A stretch of DNA of 29,268 nucleotides from CAZEHO01 sp964511945 (GCA_964511945.1 CAZEHO010000037.1:1-29268), one strand, 5' to 3'; shown: positions 1 to 9,063, numbered from the stretch's first letter. Made by a program: numbers and translations. Notes: a model not told the origin generated them from the letters alone.

Positions 1-380
1 CCGATGAGGTAGCTGAACACAGCACCTTGAGAGAAGCCGAGCAGGAACGCCCCCGAAGCGGAACACAGGTCGATCAGATACTCGGTCGCGTCGAGTACGT
101 AGCGCTCGGCGATTCGGGTTGCCCGTCCGATGACTTCCTCATCTCCACTGGGCCACATCCCCCAATCGAACCCAATGCCGCCTTCGATGCCGAATGGGAA
201 AGGTCCCTGAAGAGAGGCGGAATCAAAACCTCGGGTAGGCACCGCTTCCCACAACCCTGTCATCTGCTCGGGTCGGGCGCCGCCACCATGCAGGGCGACG
301 ACAAGCGGCCGTTCACCGTCATTCGGCAAAGGGGCTCGGTCGATCAGACACTCATGAAGGGCGGTTCCTTCGATGTACAC
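1..380 (-). CDS. alpha/beta hydrolase (carboxylesterase/phospholipase type), partial
   Basis: The gene runs off the left edge, so only about the first 126 residues are present. Reading the minus strand from a GTG at 380 gives an N-terminal strand ending in LVVALHGGGARPEQ, which looks like the oxyanion-loop HGGG segment. Near the window edge comes LLGFSQGAVFSYL, which fits the GxSxG nucleophile elbow with its serine. GFSQG is typical of the Abhydrolase_2 carboxylesterase/phospholipase family (established knowledge). An AGGAG about 10 nt upstream supports the GTG start. The acid and His residues lie outside the window, and the substrate cannot be told. It is divergent from the MFS transporter at 687, with a shared promoter region between. 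Confidence 0.75.
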   Translation of the reverse strand, partial: MYIEGTALHECLIDRAPLPNDGERPLVVALHGGGARPEQMTGLWEAVPTRGFDSASLQGPFPFGIEGGIGFDWGMWPSGDEEVIGRATRIAERYVLDATEYLIDLCSASGAFLLGFSQGAVFSYLI

Positions 381-686
381 GGTACGCCGACTCCTGATCC
401 TCAGTCCGTGATGGCGACGGCCCGCCGGGGATCGCGCCGGCGAGGTACGCCTCCTATCCTCGCGCGTCGAGGCCTCGCTGACTCACCGGCTGCGTTGCAG
501 CAGCTTCCGTCCTCGATCGTCAGTCCGCACAAGACGACCCGGCTCGGGTCTGCATGTGTGCCGGTGGGATCGACTCGGCGGCTGCGGTTTTGACAATTCG
601 GATCTGCTTGGCGCACTATCGGCGCCTACGAGTTCTTGCCTGCGTGGTGACGCGCGGCCTAATCGATCCACAGCGAGGATGAGGGG
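381..686. other. divergent intergenic region, esterase / MFS transporter
   Basis: About 300 bases separate the esterase start from the MFS start. Both promoters must lie here. I see no convincing inverted repeat or RNA gene. ORFs in this stretch are arginine-rich shadows. Confidence 0.5.
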
Positions 687-1874
687 ATGACGCGAAGCAA
701 GTATGTGGTCTTGGCGGGTGCTCTGCTCGCCCAAGTGACAATTGCCGGTCTCTATGCCTGGAGCATCTTCGGGACCGCAATCGAAGAAGAGACCGACTGG
801 TCCGGTGACGAGATCCTGTTGACCTACTCGATTGCGCAGTTCGTCTTTGCGTTCAGCACTCTGCTCTCCGGGAAGCTGGTCGACACCCGGGGCCCGAGGT
901 TCACGATCACGATCGGCGGGATCCTGTATGGAGGGGGCCTGATCCTCTCCTCCTTCGCCACCTCCCCACTCATGCTGTACCTGACGTACGGCGTGATCGT
1001 CGGAGCAGGGGTTGGCTTCGTCTATGTCTGCCCGATTGCCACGTTGGTCAAGTGGTTCCCAGCCCGGAAGGGGATGGTCACCGGCTTGGCCGTGGCCGTC
1101 TTCGGTGGGGGGAGCATCATCTTCAAGGATGTGATCGGCTGGCTCATCGAAGGTTCCGATGTGTCGACTGCGTTCGTGCAACTGGGGTTGCTGGCTGCCG
1201 CGCTGATCATTCTTGGGGGGCAGTTGACGAGCAACCCGGCCGGGTACACAAAGCAGACCGCTGTGAAGGGCGAAGACGACTTCACGACTTCGGAGATGAT
1301 CAGGACGCCGACGTTCTACAAGACCTGGATGATGTACTGGCTTGCAGTCATTCCAGGCCTGCTGGTCCTGGGAGCTGCCAAGAACATCGGTCTCGAAGTT
1401 GCCGGTCTGGGGGATGCAGCTGCGGCGTCGATCATCACCATCCTCGCCATCTCCAATGCCAGCAGCCGCCTGGTTTCAGGGTCGTTGTCGGACAAACTGG
1501 GAACGCTGAACGTCCTCAAGGGCGTGTTCGTGATAACGATCCTGGCACTCTTGTCTCTGAGTTTCTTGGCGGACATCCAGGCGATGTTCTACCTCGGAGT
1601 GGTCGGTGTGGCCGTTGGGTACGGCGGATTCCTCGCCCTGTTCCCAACCTTCACGAACCAGCAATGGGGTACCTATCGGTACGGGTCCAACTACGGCATC
1701 GTCTATCAGGCATATGGTCTGGCGGCGCTGTCGGGGATCTTCATCAAGTCCGTTGTGGGCAGCTACACGAACACGTTCATCGTGTCGGCGGCCGCTGCGA
1801 CCATCGGATTGGGTATCGCATTCCGGATCAAGGAGAAGGCTTCCGCGGAGCCGGAGCCAATCGAGGTCGGGTAG
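687..1874 (+). CDS. MFS transporter, OFA (oxalate/formate antiporter-like) family
   Basis: This 395-aa integral membrane protein has about 12 hydrophobic segments. The N-terminus (VVLAGALLAQVTIAGLYAWSIFG) is a first membrane helix with the YAWSIF segment usual in OFA transporters. The loop between helices 2 and 3 carries GKLVDTRGPR, a version of the MFS motif A. A basic loop WFPARKGMVTG follows helix 4, also usual in this family. By family it would exchange or import small carboxylates such as oxalate, formate or other monocarboxylates, but the actual substrate cannot be read from sequence. The ATG at 687 has a GAGGGG-type SD directly upstream. It is a single gene, followed by about 590 bases without a convincing gene. 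Confidence 0.88.
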   Translation: MTRSKYVVLAGALLAQVTIAGLYAWSIFGTAIEEETDWSGDEILLTYSIAQFVFAFSTLLSGKLVDTRGPRFTITIGGILYGGGLILSSFATSPLMLYLTYGVIVGAGVGFVYVCPIATLVKWFPARKGMVTGLAVAVFGGGSIIFKDVIGWLIEGSDVSTAFVQLGLLAAALIILGGQLTSNPAGYTKQTAVKGEDDFTTSEMIRTPTFYKTWMMYWLAVIPGLLVLGAAKNIGLEVAGLGDAAAASIITILAISNASSRLVSGSLSDKLGTLNVLKGVFVITILALLSLSFLADIQAMFYLGVVGVAVGYGGFLALFPTFTNQQWGTYRYGSNYGIVYQAYGLAALSGIFIKSVVGSYTNTFIVSAAAATIGLGIAFRIKEKASAEPEPIEVG

Positions 1875-2466
1875 CGAACAGGTTTACCAGCGAGCAAACG
1901 CTTGCACCGGGAAGGTGCCCAGGCCCTTCACCTTGACCGGTATTGCTGAGAACTACTACCCGTCGTCTGGGATGGATTCGAGTCCGAATAGGTGACCCGA
2001 CATTCGGGGCACTCCAAGAGTGAGATTCCCGATCAAGATCGGCCGTCGACCGATTCATACACTCGGATATGTTTTGGCGCTTTGTGCAAGCTTCCAGAAA
2101 CGGTTCGGCTGTGGCGCGATCTCTGCGATTCCCGAGTCAGTGCCTCAAACGGAACAGGCCGGTAGACGATGCCGGTCGATCACTTCTGCGCGTGAAGCCG
2201 ATCAGACTGTTGCCCCCGGTCATCTCGCTCGGGATCGTGGCCGGACTCGGATGGCTCCTTCTGCACGGGCGTCGTGTCAGCGCGGGGACGCGGCACCAGC
2301 GGTGTGTCGCACAGTCCGCAGCGCAATAGACCGCCGGTGAGTCCCTGTGGAACTCGCCTACTACCGGCCGAGTTCGGAAGGTCCGCGCCGGTGCGGGCTG
2401 TTGGCGGCCGCAGCCAACCCCTTGCGTGGGCAAGTGTTACGAAATGTCACCCGAGGGCTTCGGGCT
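1875..2466. other. intergenic region without a supported gene
   Basis: Several short overlapping ORFs exist, but none shows a recognisable domain or a good SD. One (2069-2329, plus) has a single hydrophobic stretch near its end and could be a small membrane protein, but the support is weak. Positions 2353-2373 contain a 21-base sequence that recurs with one mismatch at 9467-9487. Confidence 0.45.
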
Positions 2467-2835
2467 TCACAGCACCGTCCGCGCCTTGTCCAGGTCATCG
2501 GCGCCAATCACCAGCCTGGTGCTGGTCGCCAGATACGTCAGATCCACGTTCACTCCGGCGTCGGCAAGGCGACGCAACGCTCCTCCGAGGGCACCGGGAC
2601 GATCATCGATGTCCAGGACGAGGACCTCTCGTTCGGCCGCCACCTGTAGGCCAGCGCCATCCAGTGCATCACGGGCTCCGGTTGCGCCGTTGATGAGCAC
2701 GTGCAGACGACCCTTGCCCTCGCAGGGGAAGCCACAGATCCCTTCGACATTGATATTGGCGCCGCCCAATACCTCGCCGACGTCAGCCAGGGTGCCCGGA
2801 CGGTCCTCCAGTAGCACGGTCAAGTCGGTCGCCAT
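2467..2835 (-). CDS. tandem ACT-domain protein
   Basis: A 122-aa protein made of two ACT-like halves. The first begins LTVLLEDRPGTLADVGEVLG and the second VLVLDIDDRPGALGGALRRL. Both carry the D-x-P-G-x-L turn that ACT domains use to bind small ligands, usually amino acids. No catalytic domain is attached, so it is probably a free-standing ligand-sensing protein. GAGGAGG lies just before the ATG. It lies 35 bases downstream of the DUF1059-like gene on the same strand and is probably co-transcribed with it. The ligand and partner are unknown. Confidence 0.85.
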   Translation of the reverse strand: MATDLTVLLEDRPGTLADVGEVLGGANINVEGICGFPCEGKGRLHVLINGATGARDALDGAGLQVAAEREVLVLDIDDRPGALGGALRRLADAGVNVDLTYLATSTRLVIGADDLDKARTVL

Positions 2836-2870
2836 GTCTCCTCCTCGTTAGGTGCCGACCTGCGTGACCC

Positions 2871-3032
2871 TCAGCCAGGTCTTGCCATGGAAAGGGCCTG
2901 TTCCCGGGTGAGCTCCATGTCGTGGGTATCCTTGGCATGCTTCTGCGCCTTGGTGACCACGTCGTCGTCGTTGCTCCCGGTGATGATCGCCCCGCATGAG
3001 CATTCGATGACTTTCGCGTGTCCGTCGACCAT
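2871..3032 (-). CDS. DUF1059-like small protein
   Basis: A 53-aa protein starting at the ATG at 3032, which is preceded by AAGGAGG at good spacing. An upstream in-frame ATG at 3068 is less likely. It has a CSCG segment near residue 11, followed by an alternating polar stretch and a histidine-containing KHAKDTHDMELT segment. This layout matches the small DUF1059 family, whose function is not known. The cysteine pair and histidines could bind a metal (inference). It sits upstream of the ACT protein and diverges from the BTAD regulator at 3116. Confidence 0.75.
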   Translation of the reverse strand: MVDGHAKVIECSCGAIITGSNDDDVVTKAQKHAKDTHDMELTREQALSMARPG

Positions 3033-3115
3033 CGCATTCCTCCTTGATGGGCTTTCGGCGCGGAACATATCATCACGGCCTTGGCGTCTTCTTGGTGTTC
3101 GCTTGGGGGCAGTTG

Positions 3116-3862
3116 GTGCGTATCTACCTAATGGGGCGGGTCATGATCGAGACCGCTGCTGAGGTCCTGGAGTCCTCGGTCTTTCCCGGACGTCAGGGAA
3201 GGCTCTTGTTCGTCTACCTGGCGAGCACCTCCCGCCGCATCGAACGCACCGAACTCGCAGATCTGCTGTGGCCGGACAGGCTCCCCGACGCCTGGGATGT
3301 CTCCCTGAACGCGCTCATCAGCAAGTTGCGCAGCGTGCTGGGGCGTGCCGGCCTCGACGGATCCATGGCGCTGCAGAGCACACACGGGTGCTATGAGTTG
3401 CGATGGCCTGGAGAGACCTGGATCGACCTTCGGGAAGCGATCAACTCCTTAGACCGCGCCGAAGGGTCGCTAAGGCACGGGGACCACAGGTCCGCGCTTT
3501 CGGACGCAGTTGTGGCCTCGACCATCCTGCGTCGTTCCTTCCTGTCGGGAGATTCGGGGCCCTGGGTCGACCAGCGGCGGCGGCAACTCCATGACTGGGA
3601 GGTGCGTGCCTTCGATGCGGCCAGCGCCGCTTGGTTGGGGGTCGGGAATCCGATCGCGGCGCGCCACGCTGCGAGGCATGCCGTTGACCTGGCACCGTTT
3701 CGTGAATCCGGCTACGCCCGCCTCATGGAATGCCACCTGGCGGCTGGGGACCGCGCCGAAGCAGTCCGCGTCTACAACGAGGTCCGAGAGTTGCTGAAGG
3801 AATCGATGGGCGTCTCACCGACACCAGAAGTAGAGGACCTCTACCTGCAGGCTCTCGGCTGA
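3116..3862 (+). CDS. BTAD/SARP-type transcriptional regulator
   Basis: A 248-aa protein. I chose the GTG at 3116 because the product then starts with a short beta strand (VRIYLMGRV), as in the family; the upstream ATG at 3044 adds unrelated residues. Residues about 20-90 form an OmpR-like winged helix (RRIERTELADLLWPD, then SLNALISKLRSVLG). The rest is a helical BTAD domain ending SPTPEVEDLYLQALG, which is the standard family ending. Such proteins are DNA-binding activators found mainly in actinobacteria. No ATPase domain follows, so it is the short form. Its targets are unknown. The divergent DUF1059/ACT pair is a candidate by position only. Confidence 0.85.
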   Translation: MRIYLMGRVMIETAAEVLESSVFPGRQGRLLFVYLASTSRRIERTELADLLWPDRLPDAWDVSLNALISKLRSVLGRAGLDGSMALQSTHGCYELRWPGETWIDLREAINSLDRAEGSLRHGDHRSALSDAVVASTILRRSFLSGDSGPWVDQRRRQLHDWEVRAFDAASAAWLGVGNPIAARHAARHAVDLAPFRESGYARLMECHLAAGDRAEAVRVYNEVRELLKESMGVSPTPEVEDLYLQALG

Positions 3863-4121
3863 GCCGCGGACTACCTCACATCTCATGGCGAATCACCCCG
3901 CCCTCGGCCAGGGGTCGGAAAGGTCACCAGAGGCCGCACGGTCCCGCCGGACAACTCGCCTAGAATCCCCATCCATGAGCGAGAACCGACGCCCAGGCCG
4001 GCGCCTTCCGCTATACGGCGAAGCTCTCGCTCGCCGAGATCTCCAACCGTGAGCTGAACTCACCTCCGCTGCCTTGGTACCCACCCCGGGTGCCGCAACC
4101 TCACCTCACAAGGAGATCGCC

Positions 4122-4391
4122 ATGCCCACATCCCTCGTTGCCATCGAATCAGTCGCCACGGTGTACGGAGTATTCATGTCGCTCGCTCCGTTCCTCCAGG
4201 TTCGGCGCATGCGGCAACGACGATCATCAGCCGACGTATCAATCACCTACCTAGTGGTGCTACTTGTCGGATTCGTCCTCTACTTCACCTACGGCATATC
4301 GATCAGCAATCGTCTGCTGATCATCACCAACGCGGTATCGATCACGGCGGCTGCGACAACAGTCCTGATAGCAGCCAACCTCCGAGGATGA
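4122..4391 (+). CDS. SemiSWEET-like PQ-loop transporter
   Basis: An 89-aa protein with three membrane helices (about residues 5-24, 40-59 and 62-85). That is the size and topology of bacterial SemiSWEET sugar transporters, which work as dimers. The first helix contains the proline-glutamine element in LAPFLQVRRM, the PQ-loop signature. AGGAG at 4111-4115 sits six bases before this ATG and decides the start over the upstream in-frame one at 4074. The substrate is probably a sugar by family, but this is not shown by the sequence. Confidence 0.82.
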   Translation: MPTSLVAIESVATVYGVFMSLAPFLQVRRMRQRRSSADVSITYLVVLLVGFVLYFTYGISISNRLLIITNAVSITAAATTVLIAANLRG

Positions 4392-4399
4392 GTCCGCAC

Positions 4400-4411
4400 C
4401 ACCTTGGGGTG
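4400..4411 (+). repeat. CACCYTGGGGTG element, copy 1
   Basis: CACCTTGGGGTG lies just after the SemiSWEET stop codon and 121 bases before the next gene. It is one base different from the copies at 4934 and 6047. Confidence 0.6.
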
Positions 4412-4532
4412 GCGATCGCAAAACTCATACCTCCGCGGCTGACCCGGGACAACCTTGCGTTGGCCGACCTGACTAGAGGCCTGGTGGGGCCAGGGGCGTA
4501 GGATTCGGACGAGCGTCAAAGGGGGGCGCGCG

Positions 4533-4892
4533 ATGAGCGACAACAGGCTCGAAGAGATCAGCGACAAACTCGACGCGATCGCCCGGCAACTGAAAAGCAA
4601 CTCCAAGAGAACTGACGCTGCGGCCAAACTCATGCAGGAGGTCCACGGCGCCTGGTGCCTCGAGATCGAACTCGAGAGGCGCGTCCTACCCGAGAAGGTG
4701 AAGGCAGCGATCGGTCCCGGGACCCTGGTCTCCTGGACCGATCCCATGGATGCATCGAATGTCGCGTGGGGAGGATCGGTCGAGTTCGTTGGCATCGATA
4801 AGGCCGGCACTCCCATCGCTCACATCGATTTCGGACGGTACGGTCGTCGGAACCTGCCGGTCGACGATTTGATCATTGGCATCCTCACCTGA
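4533..4892 (+). CDS. hypothetical protein, 119 aa
   Basis: I do not recognise this protein. The start ATG has a G-rich SD (GGGGGGC) about seven bases upstream. Residues about 3-35 form a charged amphipathic helix (EEISDKLDAIARQLKS), likely a coiled coil. The C-terminal two thirds looks like a compact beta domain (TLVSWTDP, SVEFVGIDKAGTPIAHIDF) ending LPVDDLIIGIL. There is no signal peptide or membrane helix. It is flanked on both sides by the CACCYTGGGGTG elements. Confidence 0.6.
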   Translation: MSDNRLEEISDKLDAIARQLKSNSKRTDAAAKLMQEVHGAWCLEIELERRVLPEKVKAAIGPGTLVSWTDPMDASNVAWGGSVEFVGIDKAGTPIAHIDFGRYGRRNLPVDDLIIGILT

Positions 4893-4933
4893 GGGGGAGG
4901 AAGCAGAACGGAACACCGCCGTTCTCACCGCAG

Positions 4934-4945
4934 CACCCTGGGGTG
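4934..4945 (+). repeat. CACCYTGGGGTG element, copy 2
   Basis: CACCCTGGGGTG. Similarity with copy 3 continues for about 17 more bases, including GCACAC. The GTG inside this element at 4943 opens the methyltransferase frame but is probably not the start, because the same bases recur outside any gene. Confidence 0.65.
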
Positions 4946-5041
4946 GCGCGCGATAGGCACACCCCTCCCGGGAGAGGACAGGGTCTTCGAGGCCCAGCAC
5001 CCCGGCGCGCTGTGGATCTCGGTCTCGATACCATTCAGCGC

Positions 5042-5863
5042 ATGCTTCAGGAATGGGCGTCCCCTGTGTCGGTAGAAGACATGTACGGCGACTGGGACTA
5101 CGAGGCCGCAGTGGAAGTCCTGGGGCGCAGCCTCAATCCGCGCTCAAGCATGTCGCTGTTCGACATGATTGGTGATCTCGGTGTTGGTGAGGGCGACATG
5201 ATCCTGGATGTCGGGGGCCGCGATGGTCGCCACAGTCTGGTGATGGCTGAACGCTTCGGGTGCCGGGCGGTCTCGGTCGATCCCGTCGAGGCCAACATCG
5301 CGAAGGGAGCACGGCTGCTGGCTGAGCACGAGTTGGGCCATCTGGTCGAACTGCGGCTAGGTGCGATCGAAGGAATCCCCGCTGAGAGTGGCGCCTTCGA
5401 TCTAGTGCTCTCTCGCGACATGCTGGGACACGTCAAGGATCTCGGTCGGGCCCTCGAAGAGTGCTCCCGCGTCCTCACGCCAGATGGCGTCATGGTGATC
5501 CATGAGGTCTTCGCCACGCCGCTCCTGGAGCCTCGGGAGGCCCAGATGCTCTGCGCGGACGTCGCCACCTTCCCGGAGCGGATGTCTGTCAGCGGCTTCG
5601 AGGCCGCCGTCGATGCTTCCAGCTTCAGCGTCGAGAGCCTGGAGTTGGTCGGATCGGAGTGGGCAGAAGCTTCACAGGAGGCCGGCACTGCACCCAACTA
5701 CCTGCTGCAGGTATCCCGCCTGAGGCGTGCGAGGAACCAACTGATCGACGAGCTCGGCGAATCTCCCTACCGAGTCATGTACGGCAATGCGCTGTGGAGC
5801 ATCTACCAGATGCTCGGCAAGCTCGAGTCCCGCCTATACGTGCTCCGACTCACACACCCGTAG
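5042..5863 (+). CDS. class I SAM-dependent methyltransferase
   Basis: A protein of about 273 aa from the ATG at 5042; GTGs at 5012 and 4943 are alternatives, the latter inside a repeated element. Motif I is MILDVGGRDGRHSLVMAERF near residue 55, followed by the acidic loop AVSVDP, so it has the SAM-binding Rossmann fold. Later come FDLVLSRDMLGHV and a motif like LTPDGVMVIHEVF, as in Methyltransf_11 proteins. The C-terminal helical part (from about residue 220) is not part of the common fold and may recognise the substrate, which is unknown. No neighbour gives a clue. Confidence 0.82.
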   Translation: MLQEWASPVSVEDMYGDWDYEAAVEVLGRSLNPRSSMSLFDMIGDLGVGEGDMILDVGGRDGRHSLVMAERFGCRAVSVDPVEANIAKGARLLAEHELGHLVELRLGAIEGIPAESGAFDLVLSRDMLGHVKDLGRALEECSRVLTPDGVMVIHEVFATPLLEPREAQMLCADVATFPERMSVSGFEAAVDASSFSVESLELVGSEWAEASQEAGTAPNYLLQVSRLRRARNQLIDELGESPYRVMYGNALWSIYQMLGKLESRLYVLRLTHP

Positions 5864-6377
5864 GCACTCCGTCCGGTTGTGCCACCTGTTGCGACGATGC
5901 TCCATAGCCCGTCGGGAAGCCCGGCATGGTTCCCGGCGCTTCCTGGATTCGGGTCTCGCAACCACAGGGTTCCGCGATTCGTCTTGTGGAGTAAGCACCC
6001 GGAGACCGCGATTCGGTGATTGACACCCAGCAGAGTGCTATGGCATCACCCTGGGGTGACGGGCCTTAAGCACACACCCCCTTAACTCAGGTCTCGCCTC
6101 TGATGTACCAACGCTGGAGCAGCGTTCGCGAATGTGGTTTGGAGCATCGGTTTCAGGTGGGATCTTGAATGTTGGCCTGAGGCCGCGAATTGGTCGCCTC
6201 ACTCCGACACGCCTCGATTGCGGGGGTCAGCGGCCGTTCCGAGGCGGCGGGTGTCAGCGGTGGGAGGAGGGCCGGGCCTCGGGTTGTTTGATGCCACGGA
6301 CGGACCCCCGTGGTCTGCCATTCCCTCAAGGGGTGCTGATCAGTGGTCGATACAGGGAAGGGTGACTTGGATCCCGT
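5864..6377. other. intergenic region, methyltransferase / sensor kinase
   Basis: About 510 bases without a supported gene. It holds copy 3 of the CACCYTGGGGTG element at 6047-6058. Short ORFs here are glycine/arginine-rich shadows. The promoter of the sensor kinase must lie in the second half. Confidence 0.5.
6047..6058 (+). repeat. CACCYTGGGGTG element, copy 3
   Basis: CACCCTGGGGTG, identical in its core to copy 2. The following bases also align with copy 2 through GCACAC. Its outer five bases on each side are inverted (CACCC / GGGTG). Confidence 0.65.
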
Positions 6378-6698
6378 ATGAATCGCTGGATAGCCTGGCC
6401 TGCTGATCCGAATGGGGTTCGGACGCGCGCGGTGCGCTCTATGACCTGGGCCGCCCCTATTGGGGGGGTTGTGATCCTGCTAATGGCGCTTGCTACGTCA
6501 TCCGTAGATCTGATGGTGTGGGGCGGCGCAGGGCTTCTGGTGGGTTCCGTCGGCGGCATTCAGCTCGCGACACGAAAGCCAGCACCGACGTTCGTAGTCC
6601 TTTTCGCAGGAGGGGTGACCGCGGTCGGCGCCCGGTTCTCGCCAGTGGGGCGGTTCCGGGGATCGTGGTCGGTGTCCCATTGGTGGGGGTTGTGGTGA
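6378..6698 (+). CDS. N-terminal membrane domain of the sensor kinase, in a shifted frame
   Basis: This 106-aa ORF is strongly hydrophobic from about residue 24 to 85 (APIGGVVILLMALATS, GGAGLLVGSVGGIQLA, TFVVLFAGGVTAVGA), giving about three membrane helices. The overlapping frame that later encodes the kinase is arginine-rich junk over the same bases until about 6640, then becomes hydrophobic (PGIVVGVPLVGVVVITVLG). The simplest reading is one kinase gene starting at 6378 whose frame changes at about 6625-6660. A separate small membrane protein overlapping the kinase is the alternative. Confidence 0.55.
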   Translation: MNRWIAWPADPNGVRTRAVRSMTWAAPIGGVVILLMALATSSVDLMVWGGAGLLVGSVGGIQLATRKPAPTFVVLFAGGVTAVGARFSPVGRFRGSWSVSHWWGLW

Positions 6699-8989
6699 TT
6701 ACCGTCCTCGGGCGGCGCCTCCGCTCCGCTGTTGCTGTTGCGATGTTGGCGGCCTTCTCTGGGGTGGCTCTTTGGTGGCTCTGCGGGGGTGGTTGGTCGG
6801 TCTGGGTTGGATTCGTCCCAGTTGTGGCCGGTGTGGTTGTTGCCCGGTGGATCGTTCTGTCGGTGATGCATCTGGTGCGACGCAACGAGGAGCGCTTTCG
6901 GCTTCTTCTCCAGACAGCGAGCGACGGGGTTGTGACTGTCGATGAGCGGCAGCGGATCGTTCTGATCAACGACGTGGCGTGCGAGATGTTCGGTCATTCG
7001 CGAGATGAGATCCTTGGCGATTCGCTGGAGCGGCTCTTGCCCAAGCGGCATCACGCAGCCCACTCGGGTCATGTTGAGAGCTTCGGGGGCGAGACACCGA
7101 GACGCCGCATGATGGGTGATCGCCGAGGTTTGGTTGGGGTACGAAGCAGCGGGGAAGAGTTTCCGGTCGATATAGCCATATCTGAGCTCGAAATCGATGG
7201 AGAGCGCCTCTTCACCGCGGTGGTACGTGATATCACAAGCCAGCTCGAAGCCGAGGAACAGCTTCGCAAGAACGCTCGGGAACTGGAATTCAGAAACAAG
7301 ATCGCCGCCACTCCCTTCATCACCATGTCCGACGATGACACGTATTCAAGGATCCTTGAGGTCCTTCTGGAGGCCTTCGAGAGCAGGTACGGCGTGTTTG
7401 GGTACATCGACGAGGCGGGTGCATTCGTGGTGCCCACGATGACACGTCACGTCTGGGATCAGTGCGAGGTGCCCGACAAGGCCTGGGTGTTTCCTCGTGA
7501 GGGGTGGGGGGACAGCATCTGGCCGCGAGCGATTAGCGAAAGGAAGATACTCCACTCGAATGAGCGTTCTCGGTTGACTCCCGAGGGACATGTCACCATC
7601 GATCGCAATATCACCGCTCCGGTGATTCACCGTGGCGAGGTCGTTGGGCTGTTCCAGGTCGCGAACAAGGACTCTGACTACGACGACGACGACCTGTCGC
7701 TGGCGCAGGCGCTGGCTGAGACGATTGCCCCCATCCTGGCCGGCCGTCTCGCTCACGGGAGGGAGGAGGCGAGGCGAGTGCAGAGCGAGACCGAGCTCAG
7801 GAGCAGCGAGGCAACGAATCGGGCGTTGCTCGATGCCATGCCCGACCTAGTGTTCCGCTGTGCTCCTAACGGGGCAATCCTGGACTACCACAATGACAAC
7901 ACGGGCGCGGCGCCAGGGAACGCTTCCGATCTCGCCCATGTCACCGGTCGGCAGATCACGCCTGATGTGTTGCTGGGCCAGACACTCGCCGACGTGTTTC
8001 CGCCCGGCTTGACCCAGGAGATAAGCGCTGCCATCGCCATGGCGCTGGAAACCGGGCTCCTGCAGACCTTCGAGTGCCAAACACCGGTCGGCAATCGGAA
8101 GCAGGACTGGGAAATGCGGATATCACAGCTGGAGGGCCGCCCTGAACTCCTCGTCCTGGCCCGGGACATCACAGAGCATGTCCAGGCCCGCCAAGAGCTG
8201 GAGAACCTCGTGAGATCGAAGAACGGCTTCATCGCCACTGTCTCCCATGAGCTCCGAACCCCACTGACGGGGGTCTTGGGATATGCCCACCTCCTCCGAA
8301 GCGGCGGCGACGACCTGACGTCTGAAGACCGGCGACAGATGATAGAGGTTCTGGTCGAACAGAGCTCCGATCTCAACGGCATCGTTGAGGACCTCTTGGT
8401 GATGGCAAGAGATGATCTCGGCCAACTCGATGTGGCCCGGGTGAACACCAGCCTTCGGGCCCAAGCTGCCCAAGTCTTGGAGACCTGGGGGCCAGCGGCG
8501 GCTTCCCACATCGAATTGAGCGGCCCCCATGTCACGGGAATGGGTGATCCGGCCCGGGTACGCCAGGTGATACGCAATCTCATCATCAACGCGCTCCGCC
8601 ACGGGGGGCCCCGAATCCGCATCACCACAGCCACAGACGAAACCACCGCCACACTTCAGGTGTCAGACAACGGCAACGGGCTCCTCTCCGAGGACGTAGA
8701 GCGACTCTTCAAACCCTACGAAAAGGCAAACGACAAACCAGGTAGGACCGGGTCCCTGGGCCTGGGGCTCTTCATCTCGCAGCGGCTCGCCCGATGCATG
8801 GGCGGCGACCTCACCTACCGTCGCCAGGATTCGGAGTCCATCTTCGAACTCACTCTGCCATCAGCGCAACACGTCGAGTCCGACGCAATGAACCACAGTG
8901 AGAGGGTGACAGCGAGAAATCTGGAACGAGATGACGGTCGAGAAGCATACACGGACGGAGAACAGCTCTCAGAAGCACTCTTGGCTTGA
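6518..8989 (+). CDS. PAS-GAF-PAS sensor histidine kinase
   Basis: The open frame codes 823 residues, but the first about 45 are probably not translated as such; an in-frame GTG near 6664 or a frameshift from the ORF at 6378 would give the true N-terminus. Order of parts: membrane helices to about residue 120; PAS (about 124-245, FRLLLQTASDGVVTVDERQR); GAF (about 265-415, with APVIHRGEVVGLFQVANK); second PAS (about 435-558); HisKA with the phospho-acceptor His577 in TVSHELRTPL; HATPase with N-box RNLIINALRHGG (about 686), DNGNGL (about 717) and GLGLF (about 750). It would autophosphorylate and pass phosphate to a response regulator, but none is encoded nearby. The signal is unknown. Confidence 0.88.
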   Translation: MGRRRASGGFRRRHSARDTKASTDVRSPFRRRGDRGRRPVLASGAVPGIVVGVPLVGVVVITVLGRRLRSAVAVAMLAAFSGVALWWLCGGGWSVWVGFVPVVAGVVVARWIVLSVMHLVRRNEERFRLLLQTASDGVVTVDERQRIVLINDVACEMFGHSRDEILGDSLERLLPKRHHAAHSGHVESFGGETPRRRMMGDRRGLVGVRSSGEEFPVDIAISELEIDGERLFTAVVRDITSQLEAEEQLRKNARELEFRNKIAATPFITMSDDDTYSRILEVLLEAFESRYGVFGYIDEAGAFVVPTMTRHVWDQCEVPDKAWVFPREGWGDSIWPRAISERKILHSNERSRLTPEGHVTIDRNITAPVIHRGEVVGLFQVANKDSDYDDDDLSLAQALAETIAPILAGRLAHGREEARRVQSETELRSSEATNRALLDAMPDLVFRCAPNGAILDYHNDNTGAAPGNASDLAHVTGRQITPDVLLGQTLADVFPPGLTQEISAAIAMALETGLLQTFECQTPVGNRKQDWEMRISQLEGRPELLVLARDITEHVQARQELENLVRSKNGFIATVSHELRTPLTGVLGYAHLLRSGGDDLTSEDRRQMIEVLVEQSSDLNGIVEDLLVMARDDLGQLDVARVNTSLRAQAAQVLETWGPAAASHIELSGPHVTGMGDPARVRQVIRNLIINALRHGGPRIRITTATDETTATLQVSDNGNGLLSEDVERLFKPYEKANDKPGRTGSLGLGLFISQRLARCMGGDLTYRRQDSESIFELTLPSAQHVESDAMNHSERVTARNLERDDGREAYTDGEQLSEALLA

Positions 8990-9063
8990 TATACACAACG
9001 AAACTCGTCACGGTGTTCGGGGGTGTCTGCGGTTTCTGTCATAGGCGCTCGCTAGCGTCCGCC

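Noticed and set aside
27..593. 188-aa plus-strand ORF at the left edge
   Set aside because: The opposite strand encodes an esterase with HGGG and GFSQG motifs, and this ORF has no recognisable features.
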